Notes: generated from the sequence alone by a model not told the origin. Positions 49,479 to 58,636 are shown, numbered from the stretch's first letter. The stretch is 64,000 bases of DNA from Microbispora sp. H13382 (GCF_014161445.1 NZ_JABBXA010000004.1:306075-370074); one strand, 5' to 3'. Numbers and translations are program-made.

Positions 49479-51716
49479 TCAGGCCGCAGGCCCGCCCAGG
49501 CGCACCAGCTCCCGCAGGGTCTCGCGAGGGAGGTCGATGCCGGCGAAGGTCAGGAACCGTCCCATCGGCATCGACGAGGCCATCCGCAGCCCGTCGGCGT
49601 CGTGCTCCGCGGGCCGTTCGCTCCTCCCGGCGGTCAGGACCTTGAGGAGAGCCGGCCCGGCGTGCGGATGGGACAGCCACTCGCCGAGCGTCGAGTCGAG
49701 CGACACCACGGGGACGGCGGCGTCGCCGTCGAGGCCGATAGTCGTCTCGGCCACGACGGACGAGGCGTTCTCGCCGATCTGGATCGTGTAGTCGCCCGGC
49801 GCCACCACCCACCGGCCGAGCGGGACGTCGTAGTAGGCGAACGCCCGCCGGCCGAGGAGGAGGGTGACCGTGCGCGACTCGCCGGGGGCGAGCGCGACCT
49901 TCGTGAAGGCCCGCAGCTCCCGGGCCGGCCGCCGCACGGGACCCGCGGTGGTGGCGACGTAGACCTGCACGACGTGCTTGCCCGCCCGGCCGCCGGTGTT
50001 GGTCACCGTCACGGTGACGGTCGCCGTGTAGTCGCCCGTACGCACGACCCTGAGGCCGCTGGTCGCGAACGTCGTGTAGCTCAGCCCGTGGCCGAACGGG
50101 TAACGCACGGGCCGCTCGGCCGTCTCGTGGTAGCGGTAGCCCACCATGACGCCCTCGCCGTAGCGCACGTGCCCGGCCTCGCCGGGGAAGTTGAGGTAGC
50201 TCGGCGTGTCCTGCAGCCGGAACGGGATGCTCTCGGCGAGGCGCCCGGAGGGGTTGACGACACCGAACAGGAGGTCGGCGACGGCGGAGCCGCCCGCCTG
50301 GCCGAGCAGCCAGCCTTCGAGGACGGCGTCCACGTCGTCGTGCCAGCCCTCCAGCGAGACGACGCCGCCGTTGGACAGGACGACGACCGTACGGCGGGCC
50401 GCGGCGGCGACGGCGCGGATCAGCTCGACCTGGACGGCGGGCAGGTCGATGGTCTCCCGGTCGAACCCCTCGGACTCCTCCCGCTCGCTGAGGCCGGCGA
50501 AGACGACGGCGACGTCGGCGGCCGCCGCGGCCTCGGCCGCCGCCTCGCGGAGTTCCCGGTCGTCGCCCGTTCCGTCCAGCGAGAACCCCTGGGCGTAGGC
50601 GGCGTCCGGGGCGTGGGCGCGGATCGCGTCGAGCGCCGCGTCGACCCGGGTCGCGTTGATGTGGGAGCTGCCGCCGCCCTGGAACCGGGGCCTGACCGCG
50701 AACTCGCCGATCACGGCGATGCGGGTGTCCGCCGGGAGGGGGAGCGTGCCGCCCTCGTTCTTGAGCAGCACGGCGCACTCGGCGGCGAGCTCACGCGCGA
50801 GCGCGTGGTGGGCGTCGGCGTCGAACGCGCCGGACACGCCGCTGTGGCGTGCGGTGAGGGCGACGACGCGGCGCACGCTCGCGTCCACCACGGCCTCGTC
50901 GAGCTCGCCCGCGCGGACGGCCTCCACGACGCGCCGGTCGCCCGCGCCGCCGGTGCCCGGCATCTCCAGGTCGAGCCCGGCGGCCAGCGCGGCGGCCCGG
51001 TCCTGGACGGCGCCCCAGTCGGAGACGACGACGCCGGAGAAGCCCCACTCGCGGCGCAGGACGTCGGTGAGCAGCCACCGGTTCTGGGAGGCGTAGACCC
51101 CGTTGACGCGGTTGTAGGAGCACATGACGGTGGCCGGCCTGGCCTCGGTGACCACGCGCTCGAACGCGGGGAAGTAGATCTCACGCAGGGTGCGCTCGTC
51201 CACGTCGGCGCTGACCCGCATGCGCTCGGTCTCCTGGTTGTTGGCGGCGAAGTGCTTGACCGACGCGCCCGGCCCCTCGGCCTGCAGCGCGGCGACGTGC
51301 GCCGCCCCCAGGACGCCCGACAGCAGGGGGTCCTCGGAGTAGTACTCGAAGTTGCGCCCGCACAGCGGCGACCGCTTGATGTTCACGCCGGGGCCCAGCA
51401 CGACGGCGACGCCGAGGGCCCGGCCCTCCCGGCCGACCGCCGCGCCGATCCGGGCGGCCACCTCGGGGTCCCAGCTCGACCCGACCGCGACGGCGGGCGG
51501 GAAGCAGGTGGCGGGCATGCTGTCGTTGATGCCGAGATGGTCGGAGCCGCCGGCCTCCCGGCGGACGCCGTGCGGCCCGTCGCACAGGGCGATGGAGGGG
51601 ATCCCCGCCTGCTCCAGCGGCTTGGTCGTCCAGAAGTCCCGGCCCGACAGCAGCGCGGCCTTCTGCTCAAGCGTGAGCGCGTCCAGTGCGAGCGCGCCGA
51701 AGTCGGTCCGGGCCAA
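49479..51716 (-). CDS. GH3 beta-glucosidase-type glycosidase, probably intracellular
   Basis: A 745-residue protein. The GH3 N-terminal barrel has the nucleophile Asp233 in VVVSDWGAV and the KHFAANNQETER segment; the C-terminal sandwich and fibronectin-III-like end (YPFGHGLSYTTFA, GRAGKHVVQVYV, AFTKVALAPGESRTVTL) complete the usual beta-glucosidase layout. No signal peptide is visible, so it probably acts on imported oligosaccharides. The TTG at 51714-51716 has AAGGAG eight bases upstream. It follows the other GH3 gene on the same strand. The exact sugar is not known. Confidence 0.92.
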   Translation of the reverse strand: MARTDFGALALDALTLEQKAALLSGRDFWTTKPLEQAGIPSIALCDGPHGVRREAGGSDHLGINDSMPATCFPPAVAVGSSWDPEVAARIGAAVGREGRALGVAVVLGPGVNIKRSPLCGRNFEYYSEDPLLSGVLGAAHVAALQAEGPGASVKHFAANNQETERMRVSADVDERTLREIYFPAFERVVTEARPATVMCSYNRVNGVYASQNRWLLTDVLRREWGFSGVVVSDWGAVQDRAAALAAGLDLEMPGTGGAGDRRVVEAVRAGELDEAVVDASVRRVVALTARHSGVSGAFDADAHHALARELAAECAVLLKNEGGTLPLPADTRIAVIGEFAVRPRFQGGGSSHINATRVDAALDAIRAHAPDAAYAQGFSLDGTGDDRELREAAAEAAAAADVAVVFAGLSEREESEGFDRETIDLPAVQVELIRAVAAAARRTVVVLSNGGVVSLEGWHDDVDAVLEGWLLGQAGGSAVADLLFGVVNPSGRLAESIPFRLQDTPSYLNFPGEAGHVRYGEGVMVGYRYHETAERPVRYPFGHGLSYTTFATSGLRVVRTGDYTATVTVTVTNTGGRAGKHVVQVYVATTAGPVRRPARELRAFTKVALAPGESRTVTLLLGRRAFAYYDVPLGRWVVAPGDYTIQIGENASSVVAETTIGLDGDAAVPVVSLDSTLGEWLSHPHAGPALLKVLTAGRSERPAEHDADGLRMASSMPMGRFLTFAGIDLPRETLRELVRLGGPAA

Positions 51717-51797
51717 CGGGGAGGCTCCTTCCACGGGGGTGATTCACATCGTCTTACACAGAAGGAGCAACGGCGCGTGCTCCGGGCAGGGGAATCC

Positions 51798-51827
51798 GGC
51801 AGGCGGACGGCCTGCCGCCCGTCTGCC
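51798..51827 (-). terminator. Possible hairpin between the two GH3 genes
   Basis: The stem 51798-51810/51815-51827 (GGCAGGCGGACGG with CCGCCCGTCTGCC) pairs over 13 positions with two imperfect pairs. It lies 12 bp beyond the upstream GH3 stop and may attenuate read-through. Confidence 0.45.
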
Positions 51828-51838
51828 GCCTGTCACGG

Positions 51839-54196
51839 TCAGGAGGCCGGTTCGGGCGTCCGCGCGTGCGTGGTGAGCCGCCGCGCCCGGCCGAGCACGA
51901 CGGTGTCGCCGGTCAGCAGGATCTCGGCGCGCAGCGGGCGCTCGGCGGCGGACGGGCCCGCGGTGAGCGCGATCGCGCCCGGCTCGACGATCCGGCGCAG
52001 GTCGGGGCCGGTGTAGGAGAAGGCGTCGGCCGGCACGTCGAAGACCACCTCGCGGGTCTCGCCGGGCGCGAGCGGCACCCGGGCGAAGCCCACGAGCTGC
52101 GCGACGGGCCGGGCCACCAGCGCCACCGGGTCGGTGGCGTACAGCTGCACGACCTCCTCCGCCGCCCTGGAGCCGGTGTTGGTGACGGTCACCCGCGCCT
52201 CGACCGTGCCGTCCGTGGGGCACCGCTCCGCGGAGGTCGTCAGCGCGTCGTACCGGACCGTCGTGTACGACAGGCCGTGGCCGAAGGGGAACGCCGGGGT
52301 CGGGTCGGACACGGAGATGCCGTCCGTCCGCAGCCCCAGGGGCGGCTGCAGATACGTGGAGGGGTTGACGAACGGGGAGCCGGGGATCTGGACGGGCAGG
52401 CGGCCCGAGGGCTCGATCCGGCCGCTGAGCACCCCCGCGATCGCCGCGCTTCCCTCCACGCCCGGCAGGAACGCCTGGAGCGCGGCGGCGGCGCGGCCGG
52501 CGTAGGGGCCCACCGCGTACGGACGGCCGGACACGACGACCAGCACGACCGGCGTGCCGGTGGCCAGGACCGCCTCGGCCAGTTCGCCCTGGACGCCGGG
52601 GAGGCCGAGGTGGTCGGCGTCGCAGCCCTCGCCGGAGGTGCCGTTGCCGAACAGTCCGGCCCGGTCGCCGACGAACAGCAGCACGAGGTCGGACTCCGCG
52701 GCCAGCGCGGCGGCCTCGGCGATGCCCGAGGTGTCGTCGCCCGACACGTCCGCGCCCCGCGCGAACCGCAGGTCGGCGGCGGGGAACTCGGCCCGCAGGC
52801 CGTCGAGGACGGGGGCGATGGGCAGGCCCATGCCGTGGTCGGGGAAGCGGTCGAGCACGTGGTTCGGGAAGGCGTAGCAGCCGAGCAGGGTCTGCGGGTC
52901 GTCGGCGCACGGGCCGACGACGGCGATCCGGGCGGCCGTCCCGGCGGCCAGCGGCAGCACGCCGGCGGGGTTGCTCAGCAGCACGACGGACCGCTCGGCG
53001 ACCGTGCGGGCCAGGTCGCGGTTGCGGGGGCCGTCCAGGTCGACGTCGCCGGCGCCCTCGGGCACGAGCGGCCCGCCGTCCAGCAGGCCCAGCTCGATCT
53101 TCTGCACCAGCACCCGGCGGACCGCCTCGTCGACCAGCGACTCCGCCACGTGGCCCGCCCGCACCTGCTCGACCATGCGCTCGCCGTAGCCGACCGTCTC
53201 CGGCAGCTCCACGTCGATGCCCGCGCGCAGCGCGATGGCGCCGGCGTGCGCCTCGTCCTCGGCGACGTGGTGGTTCATGGCGAGGAACGGCACCGCCCAG
53301 TAGTCGGCCACGACCGTGCCGTCGAAGCCCCACTGGTCGCGCAGCACGCGCCGTAGCAGGTCGGCATTGGCGGCGACGGGGACGCCGTCGATGTCGGTGT
53401 AGGAGTTCATGACCGACCGGGCGCCGCCCTCGCGGATCGCCGTCTCGAACGGCGGGAGGATGACGTCGGCCATCTCCCGGGGGCCGATGCTGACCGGCGC
53501 GTGGTTGCGGCCCGCCCGGGAGGCGGCGTAGCCGGCGAAGTGCTTGAGCGTCGCGATGATCCCGGCCTCCTCGAGGCCGCGCACGTACGCCGCGCCGATC
53601 TGGCCGACGAGGTAGGGGTCCTCGCCGAGCGACTCCTCGACCCGGCCCCACCGGTAGTCGCGTACCACGTCGAGGACGGGGGACAGGCCCTGGTGGACGC
53701 CGACGGCCCGCAGGTCGTCCCCGATGGCCCGGGCCATCCGCTCCACGAGCGCGGGGTCGAAGGTCGCGGCCCAGGCCAGCGGCGTGGGATAGGCGGTCGC
53801 GCCGTACGTGGCGAACCCGGTCAGGCACTCCTCGTGCGCGATGGCGGGGATGCCGAACCGGTTGGCCGCCACCACCTGCTCCTGCAGCGAGCGCAGCCCG
53901 GCCGCGCCCTCGGCAGGGCTCACCGGCGCCGTGCCGTACACGCGGGTCAGGTGACCGACTCCGCCGCGGATCCGGTCGTCGAGGTTCGCGCCGTCCTTCA
54001 TGAACAGGTCCTGCAACGGGGCGACGTTGCCCGACGCCGCCTGGGATCCGGCGGTCGAGATGTCGACCCAGACCGAACCGAGCTGGGCGACCTTCTCCTC
54101 CAGCGTCATCTCGGCCAGCAGCGCCTCCACGCGCTCGTCGAGAGGCCGCTCGGCGTCCCGCCAGGGCGCGATGCCCGGCGCGTCTACGAATGTCAT
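51839..54196 (-). CDS. GH3 beta-xylosidase/beta-glucosidase-type glycosidase
   Basis: A 785-residue protein. The GH3 barrel has the nucleophile Asp298 in VVADYWAVPF, KHFAGYAASRAGRNH, and GVHQGLSPVLDVVRDYRWGR without gap near residues 166-185, followed by the C-terminal sandwich and FnIII-like region (AFPFGHGLSYTTVRYD, RVPLAPGETREVVFD). Its layout resembles xylan-oriented GH3 enzymes, although glucose-specific ones cannot be excluded. No signal peptide. The ATG at 54194-54196 has AAGGGA upstream. It is divergent from the LacI gene across several GAAA-N-TTTC palindromes. Confidence 0.9.
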   Translation of the reverse strand: MTFVDAPGIAPWRDAERPLDERVEALLAEMTLEEKVAQLGSVWVDISTAGSQAASGNVAPLQDLFMKDGANLDDRIRGGVGHLTRVYGTAPVSPAEGAAGLRSLQEQVVAANRFGIPAIAHEECLTGFATYGATAYPTPLAWAATFDPALVERMARAIGDDLRAVGVHQGLSPVLDVVRDYRWGRVEESLGEDPYLVGQIGAAYVRGLEEAGIIATLKHFAGYAASRAGRNHAPVSIGPREMADVILPPFETAIREGGARSVMNSYTDIDGVPVAANADLLRRVLRDQWGFDGTVVADYWAVPFLAMNHHVAEDEAHAGAIALRAGIDVELPETVGYGERMVEQVRAGHVAESLVDEAVRRVLVQKIELGLLDGGPLVPEGAGDVDLDGPRNRDLARTVAERSVVLLSNPAGVLPLAAGTAARIAVVGPCADDPQTLLGCYAFPNHVLDRFPDHGMGLPIAPVLDGLRAEFPAADLRFARGADVSGDDTSGIAEAAALAAESDLVLLFVGDRAGLFGNGTSGEGCDADHLGLPGVQGELAEAVLATGTPVVLVVVSGRPYAVGPYAGRAAAALQAFLPGVEGSAAIAGVLSGRIEPSGRLPVQIPGSPFVNPSTYLQPPLGLRTDGISVSDPTPAFPFGHGLSYTTVRYDALTTSAERCPTDGTVEARVTVTNTGSRAAEEVVQLYATDPVALVARPVAQLVGFARVPLAPGETREVVFDVPADAFSYTGPDLRRIVEPGAIALTAGPSAAERPLRAEILLTGDTVVLGRARRLTTHARTPEPAS

Positions 54197-54238
54197 GACA
54201 TCCCTTGCTTGTCGATCCACCGCGGGGGGCCGGAAGAC

Positions 54239-54249
54239 CGAAAGTTTCC
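54239..54249. promoter_or_regulatory. GAAA-G-TTTC palindrome (LacI-type site 1)
   Basis: CGAAAGTTTCC lies 43 bp upstream of the GH3 start. The related GATAGTTTA follows at 54261-54269. CGAAA-N-TTTCG elements occur before xylan-utilisation genes of actinomycetes. Confidence 0.6.
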
Positions 54250-54323
54250 AGATTAGGACCGATAGTTTATGTGGACTCTAGGTCGATGCGCTGGAGCGCG
54301 TCAAGGAATCGGACGGGAGATAT

Positions 54324-54336
54324 CCGAAACATTCGG
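54324..54336. promoter_or_regulatory. CCGAA-ACA-TTCGG palindrome (LacI-type site 2)
   Basis: A perfect inverted repeat with a 3-bp centre, 35 bp before the LacI start codon, with the half-site CCGAAAA at 54345. Confidence 0.6.
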
Positions 54337-54370
54337 GTGAGTGACCGAAAATGGGCGCTAAACTGCGGCC

Positions 54371-55414
54371 ATGACGACGACCAGGGAGCCGACACCTCCG
54401 GAACGCACGCCCTCCCGGCCGCTGACCATCGCCCAGATCGCCGAGCTGGCGGGGGTGTCCCCCGCGACCGTCTCCAAGGTCGTCAACGGCAGGTCCGAGG
54501 TCGCCCCCGAGACCCGCGCCCTGGTCGAGGACCTCATCCGCGAGCACGGATACCGCCGGCAGAAGAAGCGCCCCACCGCGGCCCCTCTCGTCGAACTCGT
54601 CTTCCACGAGCTGGAGGGCGCGTACGCGATGGAGGTCATCAAGGGGGTCGAGCAGGTGGCGCGCGAGCACGACCTGGCGGTGGTGGTCTCCGAGCTGCAG
54701 GACCACCGGCCTCCCGCCAGGGGCTGGATCGAGGGCGTCATCGGCCGCCGCCCCTGCGGCGTGATCGTGGTCTTCTCCGGTCTCACCGGGGCCCAGCGCG
54801 AGCAGCTCAGGACGCGTGACATCCCCCTGGTGCTGGTCGATCCCACCGGCGACCCCGGGCACGAGCTGCCCTCGGTGGGGGCCGGCAACTGGAGCGGCGG
54901 CCTGTCGGCCGCGCGGCACCTGCTGGAGCTGGGGCACCGGCGCATCGCCCTCATCACCGGCCCCGCCCACGCCCTGTCCAGCCGCGCGCGGCTCGACGGG
55001 TTCCGCGCGGCGATGGACGCCGCGGGCGTGCCGACGGACCCGGCGCTCGTCCGGCAGGGCGACTTCAGCGTGGAGGACGGCCTGGCGCACGCCCGTTCCC
55101 TGCTCGCCATGCCCCGGCCTCCGACCGCCGTGTTCGCCTTCAACGACGCCCAGGCCATGGGCGTGTACCAGGCGGCCCACGAGATGGGGGTGCGCATCCC
55201 GGGCGACCTGAGCGTGGTCGGCTTCGACGACGTGCCGATGGCGCAGTGGCTCATCCCCGCGCTGACCACGGTGCGCCAGCCGCTCACCGAGATGGCCGCC
55301 GCCGCCACGACCATGGTGGTCGCCCTCGCCCGCGGGGAGACCCCGCCGCAGAACCGCCTGGAACTCACCACCAGCCTCGTCGTCCGGGGGAGCACGGCGC
55401 CGCTCGCCGCCTGA
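54371..55414 (+). CDS. LacI-family transcriptional regulator of the GH3 genes
   Basis: A 347-residue repressor. The helix-turn-helix is IAQIAELAGVSPATVSKVVN (about residues 20-39), the hinge is short, and the ligand domain has VELVFHELEGAYAMEVIKGV, LVDPTGDPGHELPSVGAGN, and LSVVGFDDVPMAQWLIPALT. The ligand pocket resembles xylose/cellobiose-type regulators of actinomycetes, but the inducer cannot be named. It is divergent from the second GH3 gene and flanked on both sides by its probable operators. Confidence 0.92.
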   Translation: MTTTREPTPPERTPSRPLTIAQIAELAGVSPATVSKVVNGRSEVAPETRALVEDLIREHGYRRQKKRPTAAPLVELVFHELEGAYAMEVIKGVEQVAREHDLAVVVSELQDHRPPARGWIEGVIGRRPCGVIVVFSGLTGAQREQLRTRDIPLVLVDPTGDPGHELPSVGAGNWSGGLSAARHLLELGHRRIALITGPAHALSSRARLDGFRAAMDAAGVPTDPALVRQGDFSVEDGLAHARSLLAMPRPPTAVFAFNDAQAMGVYQAAHEMGVRIPGDLSVVGFDDVPMAQWLIPALTTVRQPLTEMAAAATTMVVALARGETPPQNRLELTTSLVVRGSTAPLAA

Positions 55415-55440
55415 AGTTTCGGATACCCGATAGAAATTTC
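55413..55440. promoter_or_regulatory. GAAGTTTCGG plus GAAATTTC palindromes after the LacI gene (site 3)
   Basis: GAAGTTTCGG (55413-55422) overlaps the LacI stop codon, and the perfect GAAATTTC (55433-55440) follows. They extend the set of GAAA/TTTC elements downstream, towards the MFS gene. Confidence 0.5.
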
Positions 55441-55553
55441 GGCCAACGTCGGGACCGTGCGGGCACGAACGGGTTGCCGCGAAAGCCTCGGGACATCCGT
55501 GGTCACGAGGCCGCGCTCGCCGGACGGCAGGCGTCCGGTATCGCCGTTCTCGC

Positions 55554-55564
55554 CGAAACTTTCA
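55554..55564. promoter_or_regulatory. CGAAACTTTCA palindrome (site 4)
   Basis: GAAA-C-TTTC (55555-55563) in the 313-bp gap 55415-55727 before the MFS gene. The gap holds no gene. Confidence 0.5.
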
Positions 55565-55690
55565 GCCCACGTACTCGGCCGCCCACTCGGCCCGGCTCGC
55601 GGTCCGTCGCCCCCGGAAGGCGGTGCCGCGCCCGGCGAAAAGCGGCACCCAGCCTGCTGCGGGTCGCGCGGACGGCCGGAGTAAAGTACG

Positions 55691-55701
55691 CGAAATGTTC
55701 G
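55691..55701. promoter_or_regulatory. CGAA-ATG-TTCG palindrome before the MFS gene (site 5)
   Basis: CGAAATGTTCG, 26 bp before the MFS start, has the same CGAA-N3-TTCG form as site 2. Confidence 0.45.
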
Positions 55702-55727
55702 ATATGCCCAGATCGGTGAGGTAGCGG

Positions 55728-56987
55728 GTGGCGGGGGTACAGGCAGTCCTGAGGCGCGTCACCCTCGACACCCGCCCTCTGAGCATTCCCGCGTACCGGC
55801 GGCTGCTGGTGGGGCAGGGCGTCTCGTTCATCGGCTTCCAGCTCACCTCGGTGGCAGTGAGCGGGCAGGTGTACAGCCTCACCGGGTCGTCCCTGTGGGT
55901 GGGCCTGCTCGGGCCCGTCAGCCTCGTCCCGCTGGTCGTCTTCGGCCTGTGGGGCGGTGCGGTCGCCGACGCGGTGGACCGCCGCCGGCTCCTGCTGGCC
56001 GGTTCGGTGGTGGCCTGGCTGTCCACCGCCGCCCTGCTGGTGCACGCCTGGTCGGGGATCGGCAGCGTCCACCTCATCCTCGCCGTCATCGCCCTGCAGT
56101 CGATCGGCTTCGCCGTGACCTCGGCGACGCGCGGGGCGATCATCCCCCGCATCGTGCCCACCGAGCGGGTCCCCGCGGCCAACACGCTCAACTTCCTCGT
56201 CAGCAGCATCGGCACGGTGGTCGGGCCGCTGCTGGCCGGCGTGGTGCTCGCCAAGGGCGGTTACGCCACCGCGTACTTCATCGACGCCGTCCTGTTCGGC
56301 GCCGGCTTCTACGCGGCCGTACGGCTGCCGGCGCTGGCACCCGTCGGCGAGATCTCCCGGCCGGGCCTGAGGTCGGTCGTCGACGGGCTCGCGTACGTGG
56401 TGAGCAGGCCCGTCGTGCTCATGTCGTTCGTGGTGGACATCATCGCCATGGCGTTCGCGATGCCGAGGGCGCTGTTCCCCGAGATGACGGCGGAGCGTTT
56501 CGGCGGATCGGCGGTGGCGTTCGGCTGGCTGTCGGCGAGCATCGCGATCGGCGCGGTCGTCGCCGGGGTGTTCTCCGGCTGGGTCGGCCGGGTGCGCCGG
56601 CAGGGGGTGGCGCTCACGCTCGTGATCGCCCTGTGGGGCGTCACGGTGGCCGCGGCGGCGCTGGCGCAGCCGTTGTGGCTGGTCGTGGCGCTGCTGGCGA
56701 TCGGCGGCGCGACCGACCTCGCCTCCGCCGTGTGGCGGCAGACGATCCTGCAGACCTACGCGCCCGACGAGATGCGCGGACGCCTGCAGGGGGTGTTCAT
56801 GGTCGTCGTCGCGGGCGGGCCCCGCCTGGGCGACCTGCGGGCGGGCGCGACCGCGGACGCCTTCGGACTCGTGCCCTCCTGGGCGGGCGGCGGCCTGGTG
56901 TGCGCCGTGCTCGTCCTGCTGGCCGGCTTCGCCGTGCCCGCGTTCCGCCGGTACGACGCCCTCGCGAGCCGCCCGGACTCCCGCTGA
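55728..56987 (+). CDS. MFS transporter (EntS-like exporter family)
   Basis: A 419-residue membrane protein with about 12 hydrophobic segments. Family features are AYRRLLVGQGVSFIGFQLTS near the N-terminus, the loop-2 GGAVADAVDRRRLL, and SIGTVVGPLLAGVVLAKGGY. Members export siderophores or drugs. Its start region carries a CGAA-N3-TTCG palindrome like that of the LacI gene, so export or import of a sugar-related compound is also conceivable. GTG start with GAGG upstream. Confidence 0.85.
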   Translation: MAGVQAVLRRVTLDTRPLSIPAYRRLLVGQGVSFIGFQLTSVAVSGQVYSLTGSSLWVGLLGPVSLVPLVVFGLWGGAVADAVDRRRLLLAGSVVAWLSTAALLVHAWSGIGSVHLILAVIALQSIGFAVTSATRGAIIPRIVPTERVPAANTLNFLVSSIGTVVGPLLAGVVLAKGGYATAYFIDAVLFGAGFYAAVRLPALAPVGEISRPGLRSVVDGLAYVVSRPVVLMSFVVDIIAMAFAMPRALFPEMTAERFGGSAVAFGWLSASIAIGAVVAGVFSGWVGRVRRQGVALTLVIALWGVTVAAAALAQPLWLVVALLAIGGATDLASAVWRQTILQTYAPDEMRGRLQGVFMVVVAGGPRLGDLRAGATADAFGLVPSWAGGGLVCAVLVLLAGFAVPAFRRYDALASRPDSR

Positions 56988-57008
56988 GCCCTTCGACCCG
57001 GCCGGGCC

Positions 57009-57644
57009 TCAGGGCCGGGCCTCGCCGCGTACGCAGAAGGAGATGGGGCTGCGGACGCGCCCGGGGAAGACGAAGCGCTCCAGCGGCCCGACGGTGAATC
57101 CGGCCGCCTCGACGGCCGCCACGCTGTCGCGGCCCGTGTGGCAGCCTCCGGTCAGGCGCGGCCACACGGTCGCGTCCAGCAGGTCCTGCGCCCTGGCCCA
57201 GCCGCCGGGGGCGGCGCGGACGTGTTCGAGGAAGCGAAGCCGCCCTTCCGGGGCCAGCACGCGGCGGATCTCCCGCAGCCCGGCCACCGGATCGGGCAGC
57301 GAGCACAGCACGAACGACACCACCGCCGCGTCGAACTCGCCGCTCGCGGCGGGCAGCCGGCCGGCCAGGCCGCAGACGACCTCGATCCGCACCGGCGACC
57401 GGCGGGCGGCGTCGAGCGCTGCCGCGCGCAGCCGCGGTTCGGGCTCGACGGCCAGCACACCCGTGACGGACGGCGGATAGCAGGAGAAGTTGAGCCCGTT
57501 GCCCGCGCCGACCTCGATCACCCGGCCCGACAGCCCGGCCACCAGCGCCTCGCGCTGTGCGGCCATGCCGTGCCGGTCGAGCACCCCGCTGAACCACGTG
57601 TAGAAGCGGGCGAACAGTGGATGGCTGACCTCGGTAACCGGCAT
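57009..57644 (-). CDS. Class I SAM-dependent methyltransferase (UbiE/METTL7-like)
   Basis: A 211-residue protein. The SAM motif is VIEVGAGNGLNFSCYP (near residue 42), followed by GVLAVEPEPRLRAAA and FDAAVVSFVLCSLPDPVAGL. The C-terminal HTGRDSVAAVEAAGF and RVRSPISFCVRGEA fit the thiol- or lipid-methyltransferase group. It is convergent with the MFS gene. The acceptor is unknown. Confidence 0.88.
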   Translation of the reverse strand: MPVTEVSHPLFARFYTWFSGVLDRHGMAAQREALVAGLSGRVIEVGAGNGLNFSCYPPSVTGVLAVEPEPRLRAAALDAARRSPVRIEVVCGLAGRLPAASGEFDAAVVSFVLCSLPDPVAGLREIRRVLAPEGRLRFLEHVRAAPGGWARAQDLLDATVWPRLTGGCHTGRDSVAAVEAAGFTVGPLERFVFPGRVRSPISFCVRGEARP

Positions 57645-57756
57645 GACGTCCCCCTTCCCGTCCCGCCTTCATTCCCCGCTGCTCGGCGGAGCGGCATTAC
57701 CGAATCCGGGCGATCCGGACCGTGGTCGCCACCGGTCCTCGTGGGTACGGGCTCCG

Positions 57757-57840
57757 ATGGACGACGCGATGGACGACGCGGTGGACGACGCGGTGGACGA
57801 CGCGGTGGACGACGCGGTGGACGACGCGGTGCATGTCGCG
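57757..57840 (+). repeat. 12-bp tandem repeat upstream of the peroxiredoxin gene
   Basis: Six copies of the 12-mer (A/G)TGGACGACGCG run from 57757 to 57828 and a decayed seventh follows to 57840. The first two copies begin with ATG and the others with GTG. The array is in frame with the peroxiredoxin and would encode MDDA-MDDA-(VDDA)n without a stop. Confidence 0.9.
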
Positions 57841-57876
57841 GTGGGACGCCGCGGCGCGCGCGGAAAGGAAGCGACC

Positions 57877-58563
57877 ATGACCTCTGCCGTGACCCCTGCC
57901 GTGACCCCTGCGGTGGAACCCGCCACCCGGCTGCCGCTCATCGGCGACCGGGCGCCCGACTTCGAGGCCGACAGCACGCACGGGCCGGTCCGGCTCGCCG
58001 ACTACGCCGGGCGGTGGCTCGTGCTGTTCAGCCACCCGGCCGACTTCACCCCGGTGTGCACCACCGAGTTCGTCGCGTTCGCCGAGCTCGCGCAGGAGTT
58101 CGCCGCCCGCGAGGTCGCCCTGCTCGGCAACTCGGTCGACTCCGTGCACAGCCATCTGGCCTGGATCCGGGCGATCGAGGACAAGCTCGGGGTGAAGATC
58201 CCCTTCCCGATCATCGCCGACCTCGACACGCGGGTGTCCCGCGCGTACGGCATGCTCCACCCGAACGCGTCGGCGACCGCGGCGGTCCGCGCGGTGTTCG
58301 TGATCGACCCGGAGTCGGTGGTCCGCGCGATCCTCTACTACCCGATGAACGCGGGGCGGATGGTTCCCGAGATCCTCAGGCTCGTGGACGCGCTGCGGAC
58401 GGCCGACCGCGACGGCGTCTCCTGCCCGGCGAACTGGCGGCCGGGCGACGACGTGCTGCTGGGCGCGCCGAAGACCCAGGCCGAGGTGGAGGCCAGGATG
58501 GCCGACGAGCGGCTCAAGATCGTCGACTGGTACCTCGCCGCCCTGCCCGGCCACGGCGCCTGA
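57877..58563 (+). CDS. Peroxiredoxin, Prx6/1-Cys type
   Basis: A 228-residue thiol peroxidase. The catalytic region is FSHPADFTPVCTTEF (about residues 50-64; peroxidatic Cys), then ALLGNSVDSVHSHLAWI, and the long C-terminal part (AVFVIDPESVVRAILYYPMN, DGVSCPANWRPGDDVL) is typical of Prx6. The second Cys in VSCPANW could act as a resolving thiol. The ATG at 57877 has GGAAAGGAA upstream. An in-frame run of DDAV codons precedes it, so a longer protein cannot be excluded. Confidence 0.92.
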   Translation: MTSAVTPAVTPAVEPATRLPLIGDRAPDFEADSTHGPVRLADYAGRWLVLFSHPADFTPVCTTEFVAFAELAQEFAAREVALLGNSVDSVHSHLAWIRAIEDKLGVKIPFPIIADLDTRVSRAYGMLHPNASATAAVRAVFVIDPESVVRAILYYPMNAGRMVPEILRLVDALRTADRDGVSCPANWRPGDDVLLGAPKTQAEVEARMADERLKIVDWYLAALPGHGA

Positions 58564-58636
58564 CCGTACGCCCCCCGCCTCGTGACGCGGCGGGGGAGGG
58601 GCGACCATGCGGCCCTTGGTCCGGTAGAACTCTTTC

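Noticed and set aside
57757..57876. N-terminal extension of the peroxiredoxin starting in the repeat array
   Set aside because: The ATG at 57877 has a better ribosome binding site and matches the usual family start. The extension is kept only as a possibility in the findings.
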